Origin: Paenibacillus glycinis
GTDB lineage: Bacteria > Bacillota > Bacilli > Paenibacillales > Paenibacillaceae
Assembly: GCF_009909185.1 (NCBI RefSeq)
Contig: NZ_JAAAMV010000024.1
Span: 124,001 to 188,000, forward strand
Direction: 5' to 3'
Length of the DNA: 64,000 bases
The number at the start of each line of letters is the position of its first letter. Within the stretch, counting starts at the first letter, position 1. The notes beneath the pieces were generated by a model. That model was not told where the DNA came from. It ran no database searches and saw only the letters and a list, made by a program, of their open reading frames with translations. Shown here piece after piece: positions 50,632 to 59,017 of the stretch. The position numbers and the translations under genes were made by a program.

Positions 50632-51524
50632 GCGCTGGCAAAACTACGGCGGATCATCCTTTCGCCGCCCGCAAAAGCTTGAATCAATTCAACAATAAGT
50701 TGTTTACGACCGTCGTCTGGGTAGTCGGCATCTGCACGGTTATCTTCATCATCGCGCTGCTGTTCCTCATTCTCGAGAAGGGGCTTCCGAAGCTGGACTG
50801 GGGCTTCCTCTACGGGGAACCGAGCGAGATCGAAGAAGGCGGCGGCGTCGGCCCGCTGTTGTTCAACTCCTTCTACGTACTGATCATCTCGCTCCTGATT
50901 TCCATTCCGCTCGGCATGGCTTCGGGCATTTATCTGGCGGAATTCGCGCCGGCGAACAAATTCATCGGCTTCATCCGCATTTGCGTCGAAGGGCTGGCAT
51001 CCGTGCCGTCCATCATCTTCGGTCTCTTCGGGATCGTCTTGTTCGTCGAATCGCTCGACATGGGCTTGACGATTCTCGGCGCCGCGGTCAGCTTGGCATT
51101 CCTGAATCTGCCGGTCCTGACGCGCGTCACCGAGGAAGCGATTCGCGCCGTGCCTCAGGAAATGAAAAGCGCTTCGTTCGCCCTCGGCAGCACGCATTTG
51201 CAGACGATCCGAAGAGTGCTGATTCCGGTCGCGCTCAACGGGATCATTACGGGGATCTGCTTGGTTGCGGGCCGCGCGTTCGGCGAGAGCGCCGTCATCA
51301 TTCTGACCGGCGGCGTAACGTCCTCGGGCGTGATGTGGGATTTCAATCCGTTATCTCCCGGCGCTACCCTGGCCGTGCATCTCTGGTACGTGCAGTCCGA
51401 AGCGATCGTGCCGGATGCGCAGCTGATCGCCGAGAAATCCGCGGCGGTGCTCGTGTTTATCGTATTGCTCATCAACATCGTGTTCCGCGTGCCGCTTTGG
51501 ATCAACTCGCGCAAAATGCGGTAG
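50628..51524 (+). CDS. pstA: Phosphate ABC transporter permease PstA, first copy
   Basis: 298-residue partner of PstC with six helices (first at about 28-48). PstA features are GGGVGPLLFNSFYVLIISLL, EGLASVPSIIFGLFGIVLF and the coupling loop QEMKSASFALGSTHLQTIRR. It starts inside the pstC stop (4-bp overlap) with AAAGGGGTG just upstream. Unusually, the ATPase gene does not follow; a CBS-domain chemoreceptor-like gene with its own candidate PhoP box is inserted between pstA and pstB. Confidence 0.93.
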   Translation: MSAGKTTADHPFAARKSLNQFNNKLFTTVVWVVGICTVIFIIALLFLILEKGLPKLDWGFLYGEPSEIEEGGGVGPLLFNSFYVLIISLLISIPLGMASGIYLAEFAPANKFIGFIRICVEGLASVPSIIFGLFGIVLFVESLDMGLTILGAAVSLAFLNLPVLTRVTEEAIRAVPQEMKSASFALGSTHLQTIRRVLIPVALNGIITGICLVAGRAFGESAVIILTGGVTSSGVMWDFNPLSPGATLAVHLWYVQSEAIVPDAQLIAEKSAAVLVFIVLLINIVFRVPLWINSRKMR

Positions 51525-51558
51525 AAACGTGTAGGCCTCCTACGAAATGCCCGGAATT

Positions 51559-51596
51559 TTAACACTCGTCTAACAATTTCAGGCACATACGATAAT
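51559..51596 (+). promoter_or_regulatory. Candidate PhoP box and promoter P2 for the CBS-chemoreceptor gene
   Basis: TTAACA (51559-51564) and CTAACA (51570-51575) are 11 bp apart. A -10-like TACGAT (51588) or GATAAT (51591-51596) follows. Spacing to the -10 is longer than in the other Pho-box promoters of the locus and only two repeats are clear, so this is the weakest member of the set. Confidence 0.5.
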
Positions 51597-51652
51597 GCTT
51601 AAGTCCTATAGTGAAGCTAGAAAAGATAGCTTGCGAGAGGGAGTGCTTGAGC

Positions 51653-52810
51653 ATGAGCGTTGCTGTTGCGGAATCGAAGAAGAGCGAGAATATTCCAGGA
51701 GGTGCGGCGGATTCGGCCAAGCATGCGACGGAGCACGACCTGATGATGCCATTCGTCCGCCAAACGCCGATCGTCGCCACATCGCAGACCTGCGAAGAAG
51801 TCATCGGACAATTCGCGGCAGCGCCGGATCATGAATGCATCGTCGTGTGCACGGCGGATCATAAGCCGCTTGGACTCGTGATGAAGAACCGGTTGACGAT
51901 CATTCAGACACATCGCTTCGGCAGGGAAATCTATTACGGACGTTCCATCGCCAGACTGATGGATAAACAGCCCCTCGTCGTCGATCATAACGTTTCGCCG
52001 CAGGAATTGCTGGATCTCTCGCTCGGCCGCGACGAGAAGACGCTCTACGATTGCGTGATCGTAACGGAAGAAGGACGGTTCATCGGCGTGCTCACGATGT
52101 CCGATCTGCTTAAGATGTCCCGATTGCTGCAGCGGCAAACCGTTCAGGCGCAAGTCGCGATGATTCAGAACGCGCAGGGCATGATCCGCGACATCGACCG
52201 CTCGGTGCACGAAGTGCATGAAGCATCCGTCAAGGGCGAGACGATGTCGCAAACGATGCTGGACCTGACGCTCAAGGGCAAGAACGAATTGGACAAGGTG
52301 TCCGCGGCCATTCACGGCATGTCGCAGCGCGCGAACATCCAAGAGCATCAAATCGGGGAGCTCCAAGAGCGGGCAGGCTCGATCGGAAGCGTGTCGAAAC
52401 TGATTCGCGAGCTCGCCGACCAATGCAATCTGCTCGCCGTCAACGCGACGATCGAGGCGGCGCGAGCGGGCGAGCACGGCAGAGGCTTCGCGGTCGTCGC
52501 CGACGAAGTCAGGATGCTGGCCACGCAGACCAAATCGTCCGCGGACGACATCAACCGGCTGATCGGCTCCATCTTGGACGCCGTGAAGGAAACGGTGCAT
52601 CAAGTCGGCCTTGGCCGCACCGAAGCCGATGCAAGCCAAACCTACGTGCAGGAAGCCGCCGACGTGTTCCAGTCGTTGTTCCATGCGGCGGCGAACAACA
52701 GCAGCAGCGCGGCGGATATCGGCCGGCTGTCGAACCAAGCCTACGATCAAGCGCAGCAGGTTACGGACAGCATTCAAGCGCTGATGGACGACATGCAGGG
52801 CAACGCATAA
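51653..52810 (+). CDS. Soluble CBS-domain methyl-accepting chemotaxis-like protein
   Basis: 385 residues with no membrane helix and no HAMP. Residues about 30-155 are a CBS pair ([44 protein letters not shown]), domains that in other proteins bind adenine nucleotides. Residues about 165-385 are an MCP signalling coiled coil with the receptor-kinase contact tip near 255-290 ([29 protein letters not shown]). So it can in principle engage CheA/CheW from the cytosol. ATG 51653 follows GAGGGAG by 10 nt. Placement between pstA1 and pstB1 is unusual and suggests a link between Pi uptake and motility. Its CBS module resembles that of the GGDEF protein at 60.7 kb. Confidence 0.9.
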   Translation: MSVAVAESKKSENIPGGAADSAKHATEHDLMMPFVRQTPIVATSQTCEEVIGQFAAAPDHECIVVCTADHKPLGLVMKNRLTIIQTHRFGREIYYGRSIARLMDKQPLVVDHNVSPQELLDLSLGRDEKTLYDCVIVTEEGRFIGVLTMSDLLKMSRLLQRQTVQAQVAMIQNAQGMIRDIDRSVHEVHEASVKGETMSQTMLDLTLKGKNELDKVSAAIHGMSQRANIQEHQIGELQERAGSIGSVSKLIRELADQCNLLAVNATIEAARAGEHGRGFAVVADEVRMLATQTKSSADDINRLIGSILDAVKETVHQVGLGRTEADASQTYVQEAADVFQSLFHAAANNSSSAADIGRLSNQAYDQAQQVTDSIQALMDDMQGNA

Positions 52811-52824
52811 ATTTTAATGCGGCG

Positions 52825-52867
52825 TTTACAAAACGAACATATGAGGTTTACATTTCGGGGCTACGAT
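52825..52867 (+). promoter_or_regulatory. PhoP-box promoter P3 of pstB1-phoU1
   Basis: TTTACA (52825-52830) and TTTACA (52847-52852) lie 22 bp apart, two turns of the 11-bp phase, with a weak AACATA (52836) between them. The last repeat ends 9 nt before the -10 TACGAT (52862-52867), the same geometry as P1, P4 and P5. Confidence 0.65.
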
Positions 52868-52979
52868 TAGGGTTGTAGCTCAGAAGAAATGCGGAGGTCC
52901 GCCGTCTTGCCGGCGGCTTGGCGCTTTCTTCCCTCAAACGGACGAACGAACGTCCACCACCGATACGGAGGAGAACGGT

Positions 52980-53750
52980 ATGCAAACCATCGCTTCGCAA
53001 ACACTCATCGACATTCATAAATTGAATTTGTATTACGGCACCTTTCACGCGCTCAAGAACGTCACGATGGATATCCCGCAGAAAGCGATCACGGCGTTCA
53101 TCGGCCCGTCCGGCTGCGGCAAGTCGACGCTGCTGCGCACGCTCAACCGCATGAACGACATGATTCCGAACACGCGCATCGAAGGCAAGATCACGATCGG
53201 CGGAGCGGATATCTACTCCAAGGAAGTCGACGTGGAGACGCTGCGGAAGAAAGTCGGCATGGTGTTCCAGCAGCCGAACCCGTTCCCGAAATCGATCTAC
53301 GACAACGTCGCGTACGGTCCGCGCCTGCACGGCATCCGCAGCAAGCAGAAATTGGACGAGATCGTCGAGACGAGCCTTCGTTCCGCCGTTTTGTGGGATG
53401 AAGTGAAGGATTATCTGAAACGCTCCGCGCTCAGCCTCTCCGGCGGCCAGCAGCAGCGTCTGTGCATCGCCCGCGCGATCGCCGTGAATCCCGACGTGCT
53501 GCTGATGGACGAAGCGACGTCCGCGCTCGATCCGATCTCGACCTTGAAGATCGAAGAGCTGGCGCAAGAGCTCAAAGACAAATACACGATCGTCATGGTT
53601 ACCCACAACATGCACCAAGCGGCGCGCGTATCCAACCAAACCGTGTTCTTCCTAAACGGCGAGGTAGTCGAATTCTCCGATACGGAAAAGCTGTTCTCCA
53701 ACCCTCGCGACCAGCGCACGGAAGATTACATCAGCGGCCGTTTCGGCTAA
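52980..53750 (+). CDS. pstB: Phosphate ABC transporter ATPase PstB, first copy
   Basis: 256-residue ABC ATPase that drives PstCA. Walker [10 protein letters not shown] at 42-50, Q-loop [11 protein letters not shown] at about 95-105, signature LSGGQQQR at 153-160, and Walker B VLLMDEA with catalytic Glu178. [11 protein letters not shown] supplies the switch His. The Walker B neighbourhood reads DEATSALDP, while the second copy has [12 protein letters not shown] 52980 has GGAGGAG 7 nt upstream. It is read from its own Pho-box promoter after the CBS-chemoreceptor gene. Confidence 0.95.
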   Translation: MQTIASQTLIDIHKLNLYYGTFHALKNVTMDIPQKAITAFIGPSGCGKSTLLRTLNRMNDMIPNTRIEGKITIGGADIYSKEVDVETLRKKVGMVFQQPNPFPKSIYDNVAYGPRLHGIRSKQKLDEIVETSLRSAVLWDEVKDYLKRSALSLSGGQQQRLCIARAIAVNPDVLLMDEATSALDPISTLKIEELAQELKDKYTIVMVTHNMHQAARVSNQTVFFLNGEVVEFSDTEKLFSNPRDQRTEDYISGRFG

Positions 53751-53791
53751 TATCGGTTAACCTTATTGAGAAAGGAAGAACAACAGAAGCC

Positions 53792-54454
53792 ATGATGACG
53801 AAACGGAAAGAATTCGATCACGGTCTCGAAGAATTGAACGCGCTGATCGTGGAAATGGGAAGCCGCGTCGAAGCGGCCATCTCACAGGCGATGAACGCGC
53901 TTGAGACAATCGATGCGACGGAAGCGCGTCGTATCGTGCAGGAAGACAAAGAGCTCAACAAGATCGAAGAGAAGATCTCCGAGATCGGCTCGACGCTGAT
54001 CGCGACGCAGCAGCCGGTAGCGAAGGACCTGCGCCGCATCCTCGTCGCCTTCAAAATCGCCAGCGACCTGGAACGGATGGGCGATCTGGCCGTCGACGTC
54101 GCCAAGGTCGTCATTCGCTTGGAAGGACAGGCATTGATCAAGCCGCTGATCGATCTGCCGCGCATGTCGCAAATCGTGCAGATGATGACGCGCGAATCGA
54201 TCCAATCGTTCGTGGAAGAGAACGTGAACATGGCCTACAAAATGGCCAAGGACGACGATCTCGTCGACGCGTTGTTTTCGCAAATCACCCGCGAGCTGTT
54301 CTCGCTGATGATGGAGAATCCGAAAACGATTTCCCAAGCGAACCTGCTCAGCTTCGTCGGTCGGTACATCGAGCGTTTCGCGGATCACGCGACCAACATC
54401 GGCGAATCCGTCGTTTACCTCGTCACCGGCGTAAGACCCGATCTGAATTCCTAA
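53792..54454 (+). CDS. phoU: Phosphate signalling protein PhoU, first copy
   Basis: 220-residue all-helical protein made of two three-helix bundles. The conserved metal-binding motifs are visible: ELNKIEEKISE with ATQQPVAKDLRRILVAFK in the first half, DLERMGDLAVDVAKV, and YIERFADHATNIGESVVYLVTG in the second. PhoU bridges the Pst transporter and the PhoR-type kinase and dampens the Pho response when Pi is ample. ATG 53792 (or 53795) follows AAAGGAAG. It closes the first pst set and is followed by a strong terminator. Confidence 0.94.
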   Translation: MMTKRKEFDHGLEELNALIVEMGSRVEAAISQAMNALETIDATEARRIVQEDKELNKIEEKISEIGSTLIATQQPVAKDLRRILVAFKIASDLERMGDLAVDVAKVVIRLEGQALIKPLIDLPRMSQIVQMMTRESIQSFVEENVNMAYKMAKDDDLVDALFSQITRELFSLMMENPKTISQANLLSFVGRYIERFADHATNIGESVVYLVTGVRPDLNS

Positions 54455-54458
54455 CATG

Positions 54459-54504
54459 AAGAGCCGTTTACCGAAGCCGCGCAGCGCTTCCGTAAACGGC
54501 TCTT
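54459..54504 (+). terminator. Terminator after phoU1
   Basis: AAGAGCCGTTTACCGAAGC (54459-54477) pairs with GCTTCCGTAAACGGCTCTT (54486-54504) with one bulge; TATCGTTTTC follows. Confidence 0.85.
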
Positions 54505-54593
54505 ATCGTTTTCTTGTCGTCTGTTAGCAAAAGCAGCTGCACCAAGCAGCTGTAAAAACCAACTTCGGCGGCAAAGAACAAGCCGCCCCCCAA

Positions 54594-54735
54594 CAAGCCA
54601 GCCAATGGCGCAGGCTTGTAAAAAAGGCGGCAATCACGCGCCGCCCCAAGCAAGCCAGCCAAAGGCGCCGGCTTGTAAAAAAAGGCGGCAAATACGCGCC
54701 GCCCCCCCAGCAAGCCAGCCAAGGGCGCCGGCTTG
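54594..54735. repeat. Tandem hairpin repeats, about 57-60 bp period
   Basis: Three copies of a 25-bp unit, CAAGCCAGCCAA-N-GGCGC-N-GGCTTG, lie at 54594-54618, 54651-54675 and 54711-54735. Each unit is self-complementary. The spacers carry a second hairpin (GGCGGC...GCCGCC) next to A- and C-runs, and a degenerate earlier spacer-like copy is near 54565-54592. Read on the minus strand the unit would translate as KPAPLAGLLG repeats, but no gene is supported there. It looks like a minisatellite or an array of small palindromic elements. Confidence 0.75.
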
Positions 54736-54758
54736 CGACAGCACTCCAAAGGTAAAGC

Positions 54759-54906
54759 GTGTCCCGCCAGGGACGAAAGCGAGGACAAGCGCGGACGGAC
54801 ACCAAGCGCGTCTCTGAAGCGGAATACGTTCCCATGGTCCCGGAGGGACACCAGGCTGCACGCGAGCGCGGACGTTAAGTGTGTCCCGCCAGGGACGAAA
54901 ACGAGG
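54759..54906. repeat. Pair of 26-bp direct repeats between the two pst sets
   Basis: GTGTCCCGCCAGGGACGAAA followed by GCGAGG (54759-54784) recurs with one change at 54881-54906, 122 bp apart. A related inverted TGGTCCCGGAGGGAC lies between them near 54836. The embedded GTCCC/GGGAC arms make each copy a small hairpin. No coding function is supported in 54505-55010, a gap of about 500 bp made up almost wholly of such repeats. Confidence 0.6.
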
Positions 54907-54971
54907 CCCGGCACAATCGTAACTCGGGTGCGCTTCTCTGTAACGCCGACGTTATACCATCCGGGTGTCCA

Positions 54972-55009
54972 GAGGGCCGGGGCCCTCGGGGTCCCCCTGG
55001 AGAGGGGGA
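54972..55009 (-). other. Two GC-rich hairpins at the 3' end of the lysR gene
   Basis: GAGGGCC-GG-GGCCCTC (54972-54987) and TCCCCCT-GGAG-AGGGGGA (54992-55009) lie directly after the stop codon of the minus-strand LysR gene. There is no T-run, so a terminator role is possible but unproven; they may belong to the repeat-rich block beside them. Confidence 0.45.
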
Positions 55010-55010
55010 T

Positions 55011-55910
55011 TTAGGGGGTCGTCATACTCGCACGCCGGCCCAACAGCGAAACGACGCGCTGCATGAGCGACTGGTTCCAATAATCGCTTCGCCAAGCGGC
55101 CGTCAGCTTGACGGAGACCGGGTAGCCGGGCATCGGAACATGGTGCACCCGTTCGTTCGCGCGGGCGGCGGCCGCGGCGGGCAGCACGGCAAGGATGCCG
55201 TTCGCCGCCGCGGCGTCGAGGACCATATCGACGCGATCGGTAGACCAATCGGAGGCGAGCGTCACCTTCTCGTGCTGCTCCCATCCGCGAAGCGCTTCCT
55301 GAAGCGCCTTGTCCGCAAGCTCGACAAAGCGGTGATTGGCAAGCTTGTAAGGCGGCAATACCGCGTTTCCCGCGAGCGGATGCTTTTCGCCCATGAAGAG
55401 CAGCAGCGGTTCTTCGGCCAGCTCTTCGTATTGAAAGTGAGGGACGGCGGTTCCTTTGCCGGAGAAGCTTCCGCCGACCATCAGATCGATGGCGCCTACG
55501 TGAAGCTGCTCCAGGAGCGCGTCCTGGTGACCGGTAATCAGTTGAATGCGCATATGGGAGACATCCGCCGCCTCCGCGTGCCAATCTTGGCCGAACAGCA
55601 GGGAGGAAGCGGCATCGGTGCTGCCGATGAAGAAACCGTTCTTGCCGTGTTCGCGGTACGATTGGAACCGGGCCTCCGCTTCTTTGTACAGCTTATTGAT
55701 CTCGGCGGCGTAGCGAAGGAGCATGCGCCCGGGCTCCGTCAAGAGCACCTTGCCGGTTTTGATTTCGAAGAGCGGGACGCCCCATTCCTCTTCGAGCTTC
55801 TTCATGTGGAAGCTGACCGTCGGCTGTCTAACCCCGATTTCCTCGGCGACGGCGGTCACTTTTTTGAGCTCGTCCAGCAGCACGAGGATTTGCAATCTTA
55901 ATATACTCAT
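55011..55910 (-). CDS. LysR-family transcription regulator
   Basis: 299-residue LysR regulator. The N-terminal helix-turn-helix is VTAVAEEIGVRQPTVSFHMK (about 18-37), followed by LEEEWGVPLFEIKTGKVLL. The effector domain (about 90-295) starts FFIGSTDAASSLL. It has no family-specific residue that reveals the ligand. It is placed between the two pst sets and divergent from pstS2, with about 80 bp separating its start from the first phased repeat of the pstS2 promoter. LysR proteins often act on the divergent neighbour, so a second input on pstS2 is possible. Confidence 0.9.
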   Translation of the reverse strand: MSILRLQILVLLDELKKVTAVAEEIGVRQPTVSFHMKKLEEEWGVPLFEIKTGKVLLTEPGRMLLRYAAEINKLYKEAEARFQSYREHGKNGFFIGSTDAASSLLFGQDWHAEAADVSHMRIQLITGHQDALLEQLHVGAIDLMVGGSFSGKGTAVPHFQYEELAEEPLLLFMGEKHPLAGNAVLPPYKLANHRFVELADKALQEALRGWEQHEKVTLASDWSTDRVDMVLDAAAANGILAVLPAAAAARANERVHHVPMPGYPVSVKLTAAWRSDYWNQSLMQRVVSLLGRRASMTTP

Positions 55911-55990
55911 GATTTATTAACCCCTCAACAGTCGTTCTATACAATTAGTTTATTATAACCGCATATTTTATTCAATTTTTCTATGCAGAT

Positions 55991-56044
55991 TTAGCATTCC
56001 GTTAACACTAAGAAAATCTCAAATTAATAAGGGAACCGTACAAT
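55991..56044 (+). promoter_or_regulatory. PhoP-box array and promoter P4 of the second pst set
   Basis: TTAGCA (55991), TTAACA (56002) and TTAATA (56024) sit on one 11-bp phase, with the 56013 position degenerate. The last repeat ends at 56029, 9 nt before the -10 TACAAT (56039-56044). No -35 hexamer is present. Confidence 0.7.
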
Positions 56045-56098
56045 ATGTCTTGTAAACAAATAAACCGCGGAAATAGCGGAAGGAGAAAAGGAACTAAA

Positions 56099-57064
56099 AT
56101 GAAAAAAGCATTATTCATTGTTGTAGCTTTGATGTTGACGATTGGTCTTGCTGCTTGCGGCTCTAACAATGGGGGGAACGGCAACACTACAAATAACGGC
56201 ACGACAAACACGGGCAACGCCACGAACGCGGGCGGCAATAACGCAGGCGGCGACGCTGCGCTTAGCGGTTCGATCCTGGCTTCCGGCTCCACGGCGCTTC
56301 AACCGTTGGTTGACCAAGTTTCCAAGAAATTCATGGAAGATTCCAAATACAGCGGCATCACGGTTCAAGTACAAGGCGGCGGCAGCGGCACAGGCTTGAC
56401 GCAAGTCGAAGCCGGACAAGCTAACATCGGCAACTCCGATATCTTCGCGGAAGAGAAGTTCGTCGATGCGGACGCCGACAAAGCAAAAGAACTGGTTGAC
56501 CACCAAGTAGCGGTCGTAGCCATGGCTGCAGTCGTTAACAAAAGCGTAACGGTCGACAACCTGACGAAAGCGCAACTGGTCGACATCTTCACGGGCAAAG
56601 TCACGAACTGGAAAGAAGTAGGCGGCGAAGACGAAAAAATCACGATCATCAACCGTCCAAGCAGCTCCGGCACGCGCAAAACGTTTGAAAAATACGCACT
56701 TGGCACGGCTTCGCAAGATATCGCGGGTTCCATTCAAGAAGATGCTTCCGGCACGGTTAAAAAATACGTAACGGATACGCCTGGAGCAATCGGTTACCTG
56801 GCCCTTTCTTACCTGGACGACACGGTTAAAACCGTGAAATACGAAGGCGTTGAACCGAAAGAAGAAAACATCGTTGCCGGCACGTATCCGATCTGGGCTT
56901 ACGAGCACATGTACACCAAAGGCGAGCCTGATGCCGTAACGAAAGCATTCCTGGACTACATGGTAAGCGACGAAGTGCAAAATGCGGACGTTGTCGAACT
57001 GGGCTACATTCCAGTCGGCAAAATGCAAGTAAAACGCGATGCAGCGGGCAACATCACGAAGTAA
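56099..57064 (+). CDS. pstS: Phosphate-binding lipoprotein PstS, second copy
   Basis: 321-residue Pi-binding protein. The signal peptide (MKKALFIVVALML...) ends in lipobox GLAAC, so unlike the first copy it is membrane-anchored by a lipid. A Gly/Asn/Thr linker (about 21-55) follows. Binding segments are ILASGSTALQPLVDQV, QGGGSGTGLTQVEAG and NRPSSSGTRKTFEKYA, and GKVTNWKEVGG matches the first copy. ATG 56099 follows AAAAGGA. It heads pstS-C-A-B-phoU under a Pho-box promoter. Confidence 0.95.
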   Translation: MKKALFIVVALMLTIGLAACGSNNGGNGNTTNNGTTNTGNATNAGGNNAGGDAALSGSILASGSTALQPLVDQVSKKFMEDSKYSGITVQVQGGGSGTGLTQVEAGQANIGNSDIFAEEKFVDADADKAKELVDHQVAVVAMAAVVNKSVTVDNLTKAQLVDIFTGKVTNWKEVGGEDEKITIINRPSSSGTRKTFEKYALGTASQDIAGSIQEDASGTVKKYVTDTPGAIGYLALSYLDDTVKTVKYEGVEPKEENIVAGTYPIWAYEHMYTKGEPDAVTKAFLDYMVSDEVQNADVVELGYIPVGKMQVKRDAAGNITK

Positions 57065-57110
57065 TCGCTGAACGCAGACCCCTAATTTAAAACGAAATAT
57101 CGAGTCAGTC

Positions 57111-57138
57111 ATAAGAGGTGGAGCTCTCCGCCTCTTAT
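57111..57138 (+). other. Intercistronic hairpin between pstS2 and pstC2
   Basis: ATAAGAGGTGGAG (57111-57123) pairs with CTCCGCCTCTTAT (57126-57138) with one mismatch. There is no T-run. Like the stem between pstS1 and pstC1 it may protect the pstS message or limit read-through. Confidence 0.6.
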
Positions 57139-57180
57139 TGGCTGTCAACGAACATGTTGGAACGAGGAGAGATGAGACGA

Positions 57181-58116
57181 ATGGAGCAGCCCGCTGTGAA
57201 CGATCAGTCCCGCGTAAAACCGAAAACAGAACGAACCATGGCTAAACCTCATGTGATGGAAGAATGGGTAGGCAGGGTATTCACGACATTGTGCATCGTC
57301 GTGCTTGTCGTCACGATCGCCGCGATCGTCTACTTCGTAGCTTCCCGAGGTTTGGCTACGTTTATTACGAACGGCGTCAGCCTCAGCGGGCTGCTTAGCG
57401 GACTCAAATGGGATCCGGAAGGCGAAATTCCGCTCTATGGCGCGCTGCCGTTTATTTTCGGCTCCTTCAGCACGTCGCTGCTTGCGGCCGTTATCGCCGC
57501 GCCGCTCGGCTGCTGCGCCGCGGTATTCATGACGCAAATCATGCCCGGACTTGGCAAACGCGTGCTTCAGCCGGTCATCGAGCTGCTTGCCGGCATTCCG
57601 TCCGTCGTATTCGGCTTCGTCGGCCTCAGCATCGTCGTTCCGTTCCTGCGCTCCGTTTTCCCCGGCCAGGGGATCGGGATCGCGGCCGGCTCGATCGTGC
57701 TGTCCTTCATGATTTTGCCGACGATCACGACGATCGCCACCGACGCGCTTTCCAATCTGCCGCGCGGATTGAAAGAAGGCTCGTTCGCGCTCGGCGCGAC
57801 CCGCTGGCAAACCATTTACCGCCTCGTCATTCCGACGACGCTGCCGGCGCTGCTTACGGGCGTCGTGCTTGGCATGTCCCGCGCGTTCGGGGAAGCGCTC
57901 GCCGTTCAGATGGTCATCGGCAACGCGCCGCATATCCCGCACTCGCTGTTCGAATCGGCATCGACGCTGACAAGCGTGATCACGCTCGACATGGGCAATA
58001 CGGTCATGGGCTCGGCTCATAACAACGCGCTCTGGTCGCTTGCCTTGATCCTGCTTGCCATGACGTTCGTCTTCGTCTTCGTCGTCAGATTCCTGGAAAG
58101 GAGAAATAACCGATGA
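57181..58116 (+). CDS. pstC: Phosphate ABC transporter permease PstC, second copy
   Basis: 311-residue permease with a basic cytoplasmic N-terminus and six helices (first at about 36-58). PstC hallmarks are ELLAGIPSVVFGFVGLSIVVP and the coupling loop RGLKEGSFALGATRWQTIYR. The sequence differs strongly from the first PstC outside these blocks, so the two sets are old paralogues. ATG 57181 has GAGGAG 11 nt upstream; the ATG at 57172 is too close. It overlaps pstA2 by ATGA. Confidence 0.93.
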   Translation: MEQPAVNDQSRVKPKTERTMAKPHVMEEWVGRVFTTLCIVVLVVTIAAIVYFVASRGLATFITNGVSLSGLLSGLKWDPEGEIPLYGALPFIFGSFSTSLLAAVIAAPLGCCAAVFMTQIMPGLGKRVLQPVIELLAGIPSVVFGFVGLSIVVPFLRSVFPGQGIGIAAGSIVLSFMILPTITTIATDALSNLPRGLKEGSFALGATRWQTIYRLVIPTTLPALLTGVVLGMSRAFGEALAVQMVIGNAPHIPHSLFESASTLTSVITLDMGNTVMGSAHNNALWSLALILLAMTFVFVFVVRFLERRNNR

Positions 58117-59000
58117 GCGCCAAAACCGCAGATCGTATCGCAACAGCCGTCATCATTGCAATATCCGGCATTATCGTCCTCCTGCTCGCGGGGCTGCTCG
58201 GTTATATTCTCTTCAGGGGCTTGCCGCATATCAGCTTTCATTTCTTGACTTCGGGTCCGCAAACGATCAAAGCGGGCGGCGGCATCGGGCCGCAATTGTT
58301 CAATTCCTTGTTCCTGCTGGTATTGACGTTGATCATCACGATACCGCTCGGCCTCGGCGCCGGAATCTACATGAGCGAATACGCGAAGCCGGGCAAGCTG
58401 ACGGATTCGATTCGTCTCATCGTCGAAGTCTTGTCGTCGTTTCCTTCCATCGTCGTCGGCTTGTTCGGCTTGCTCGTGATCGTGAACGTGTTCGGACTCG
58501 GCTTCTCGCTGTTCTCCGGCGCGCTGGCTTTGACGGTCTTCAACCTGCCGCTTATGGTTCGGATCACGGAACAAGCGATGAAGGGCGTGCCGAGGGAGCA
58601 GAAGGAAGCGAGCTTGGCGCTCGGCCTCTCGCGCTGGAAAACGATCACGTCCGTCATGCTGCCGATCGCCATGCCGGCGATCGTGACGGGCACGATTCTT
58701 GCCGCGGGACGCGTATTCGGCGAAGCGGCGGCGCTGCTCTTCACGGCGGGCATGAGCTCGCCGAGACTCGATTTCACGAACTGGAATCCGCTCAGCCCGT
58801 TCTCGCCGCTTAACCCGTTCCGTCCGGCCGAGACGCTGGCGGTTCATATTTGGAAGATCAACAGCGAGGGCTTGGCGCCCGACGCCACGCAGATCGCCGC
58901 AGGCGCTTCGGCCGTTCTCATCATCATGGTGCTGATCTTCAACTTCGGCGCGAGATGGTTCGGCAGGTACTTACACCGCAAATTTACGGCGACCAAATAA
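58113..59000 (+). CDS. pstA: Phosphate ABC transporter permease PstA, second copy
   Basis: 295-residue permease with six helices (first at about 13-33). PstA features are GGGIGPQLFNSLFLLVLTLI, EVLSSFPSIVVGLFGLLVIV and the coupling loop REQKEASLALGLSRWKTITS. A Pro/Asn-rich loop (WNPLSPFSPLNPF) near residues 228-240 is absent from PstA1. It starts in the pstC2 stop and is followed by pstB2 after 17 bp. Confidence 0.93.
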   Translation: MSAKTADRIATAVIIAISGIIVLLLAGLLGYILFRGLPHISFHFLTSGPQTIKAGGGIGPQLFNSLFLLVLTLIITIPLGLGAGIYMSEYAKPGKLTDSIRLIVEVLSSFPSIVVGLFGLLVIVNVFGLGFSLFSGALALTVFNLPLMVRITEQAMKGVPREQKEASLALGLSRWKTITSVMLPIAMPAIVTGTILAAGRVFGEAAALLFTAGMSSPRLDFTNWNPLSPFSPLNPFRPAETLAVHIWKINSEGLAPDATQIAAGASAVLIIMVLIFNFGARWFGRYLHRKFTATK

Positions 59001-59017
59001 GGGGAGAGTGAGCAAGC

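Noticed and set aside
54594-54735. CRISPR array
   Set aside because: Only three 25-bp units with similar, not unique, spacers and no cas genes nearby.
54468-54914. 149-codon minus-strand open frame with three KPAPLAGLLG repeats
   Set aside because: The peptide repeats follow from a 57-60 bp DNA repeat made of hairpins; there is no ribosome binding site, and the frame runs through the phoU1 terminator.
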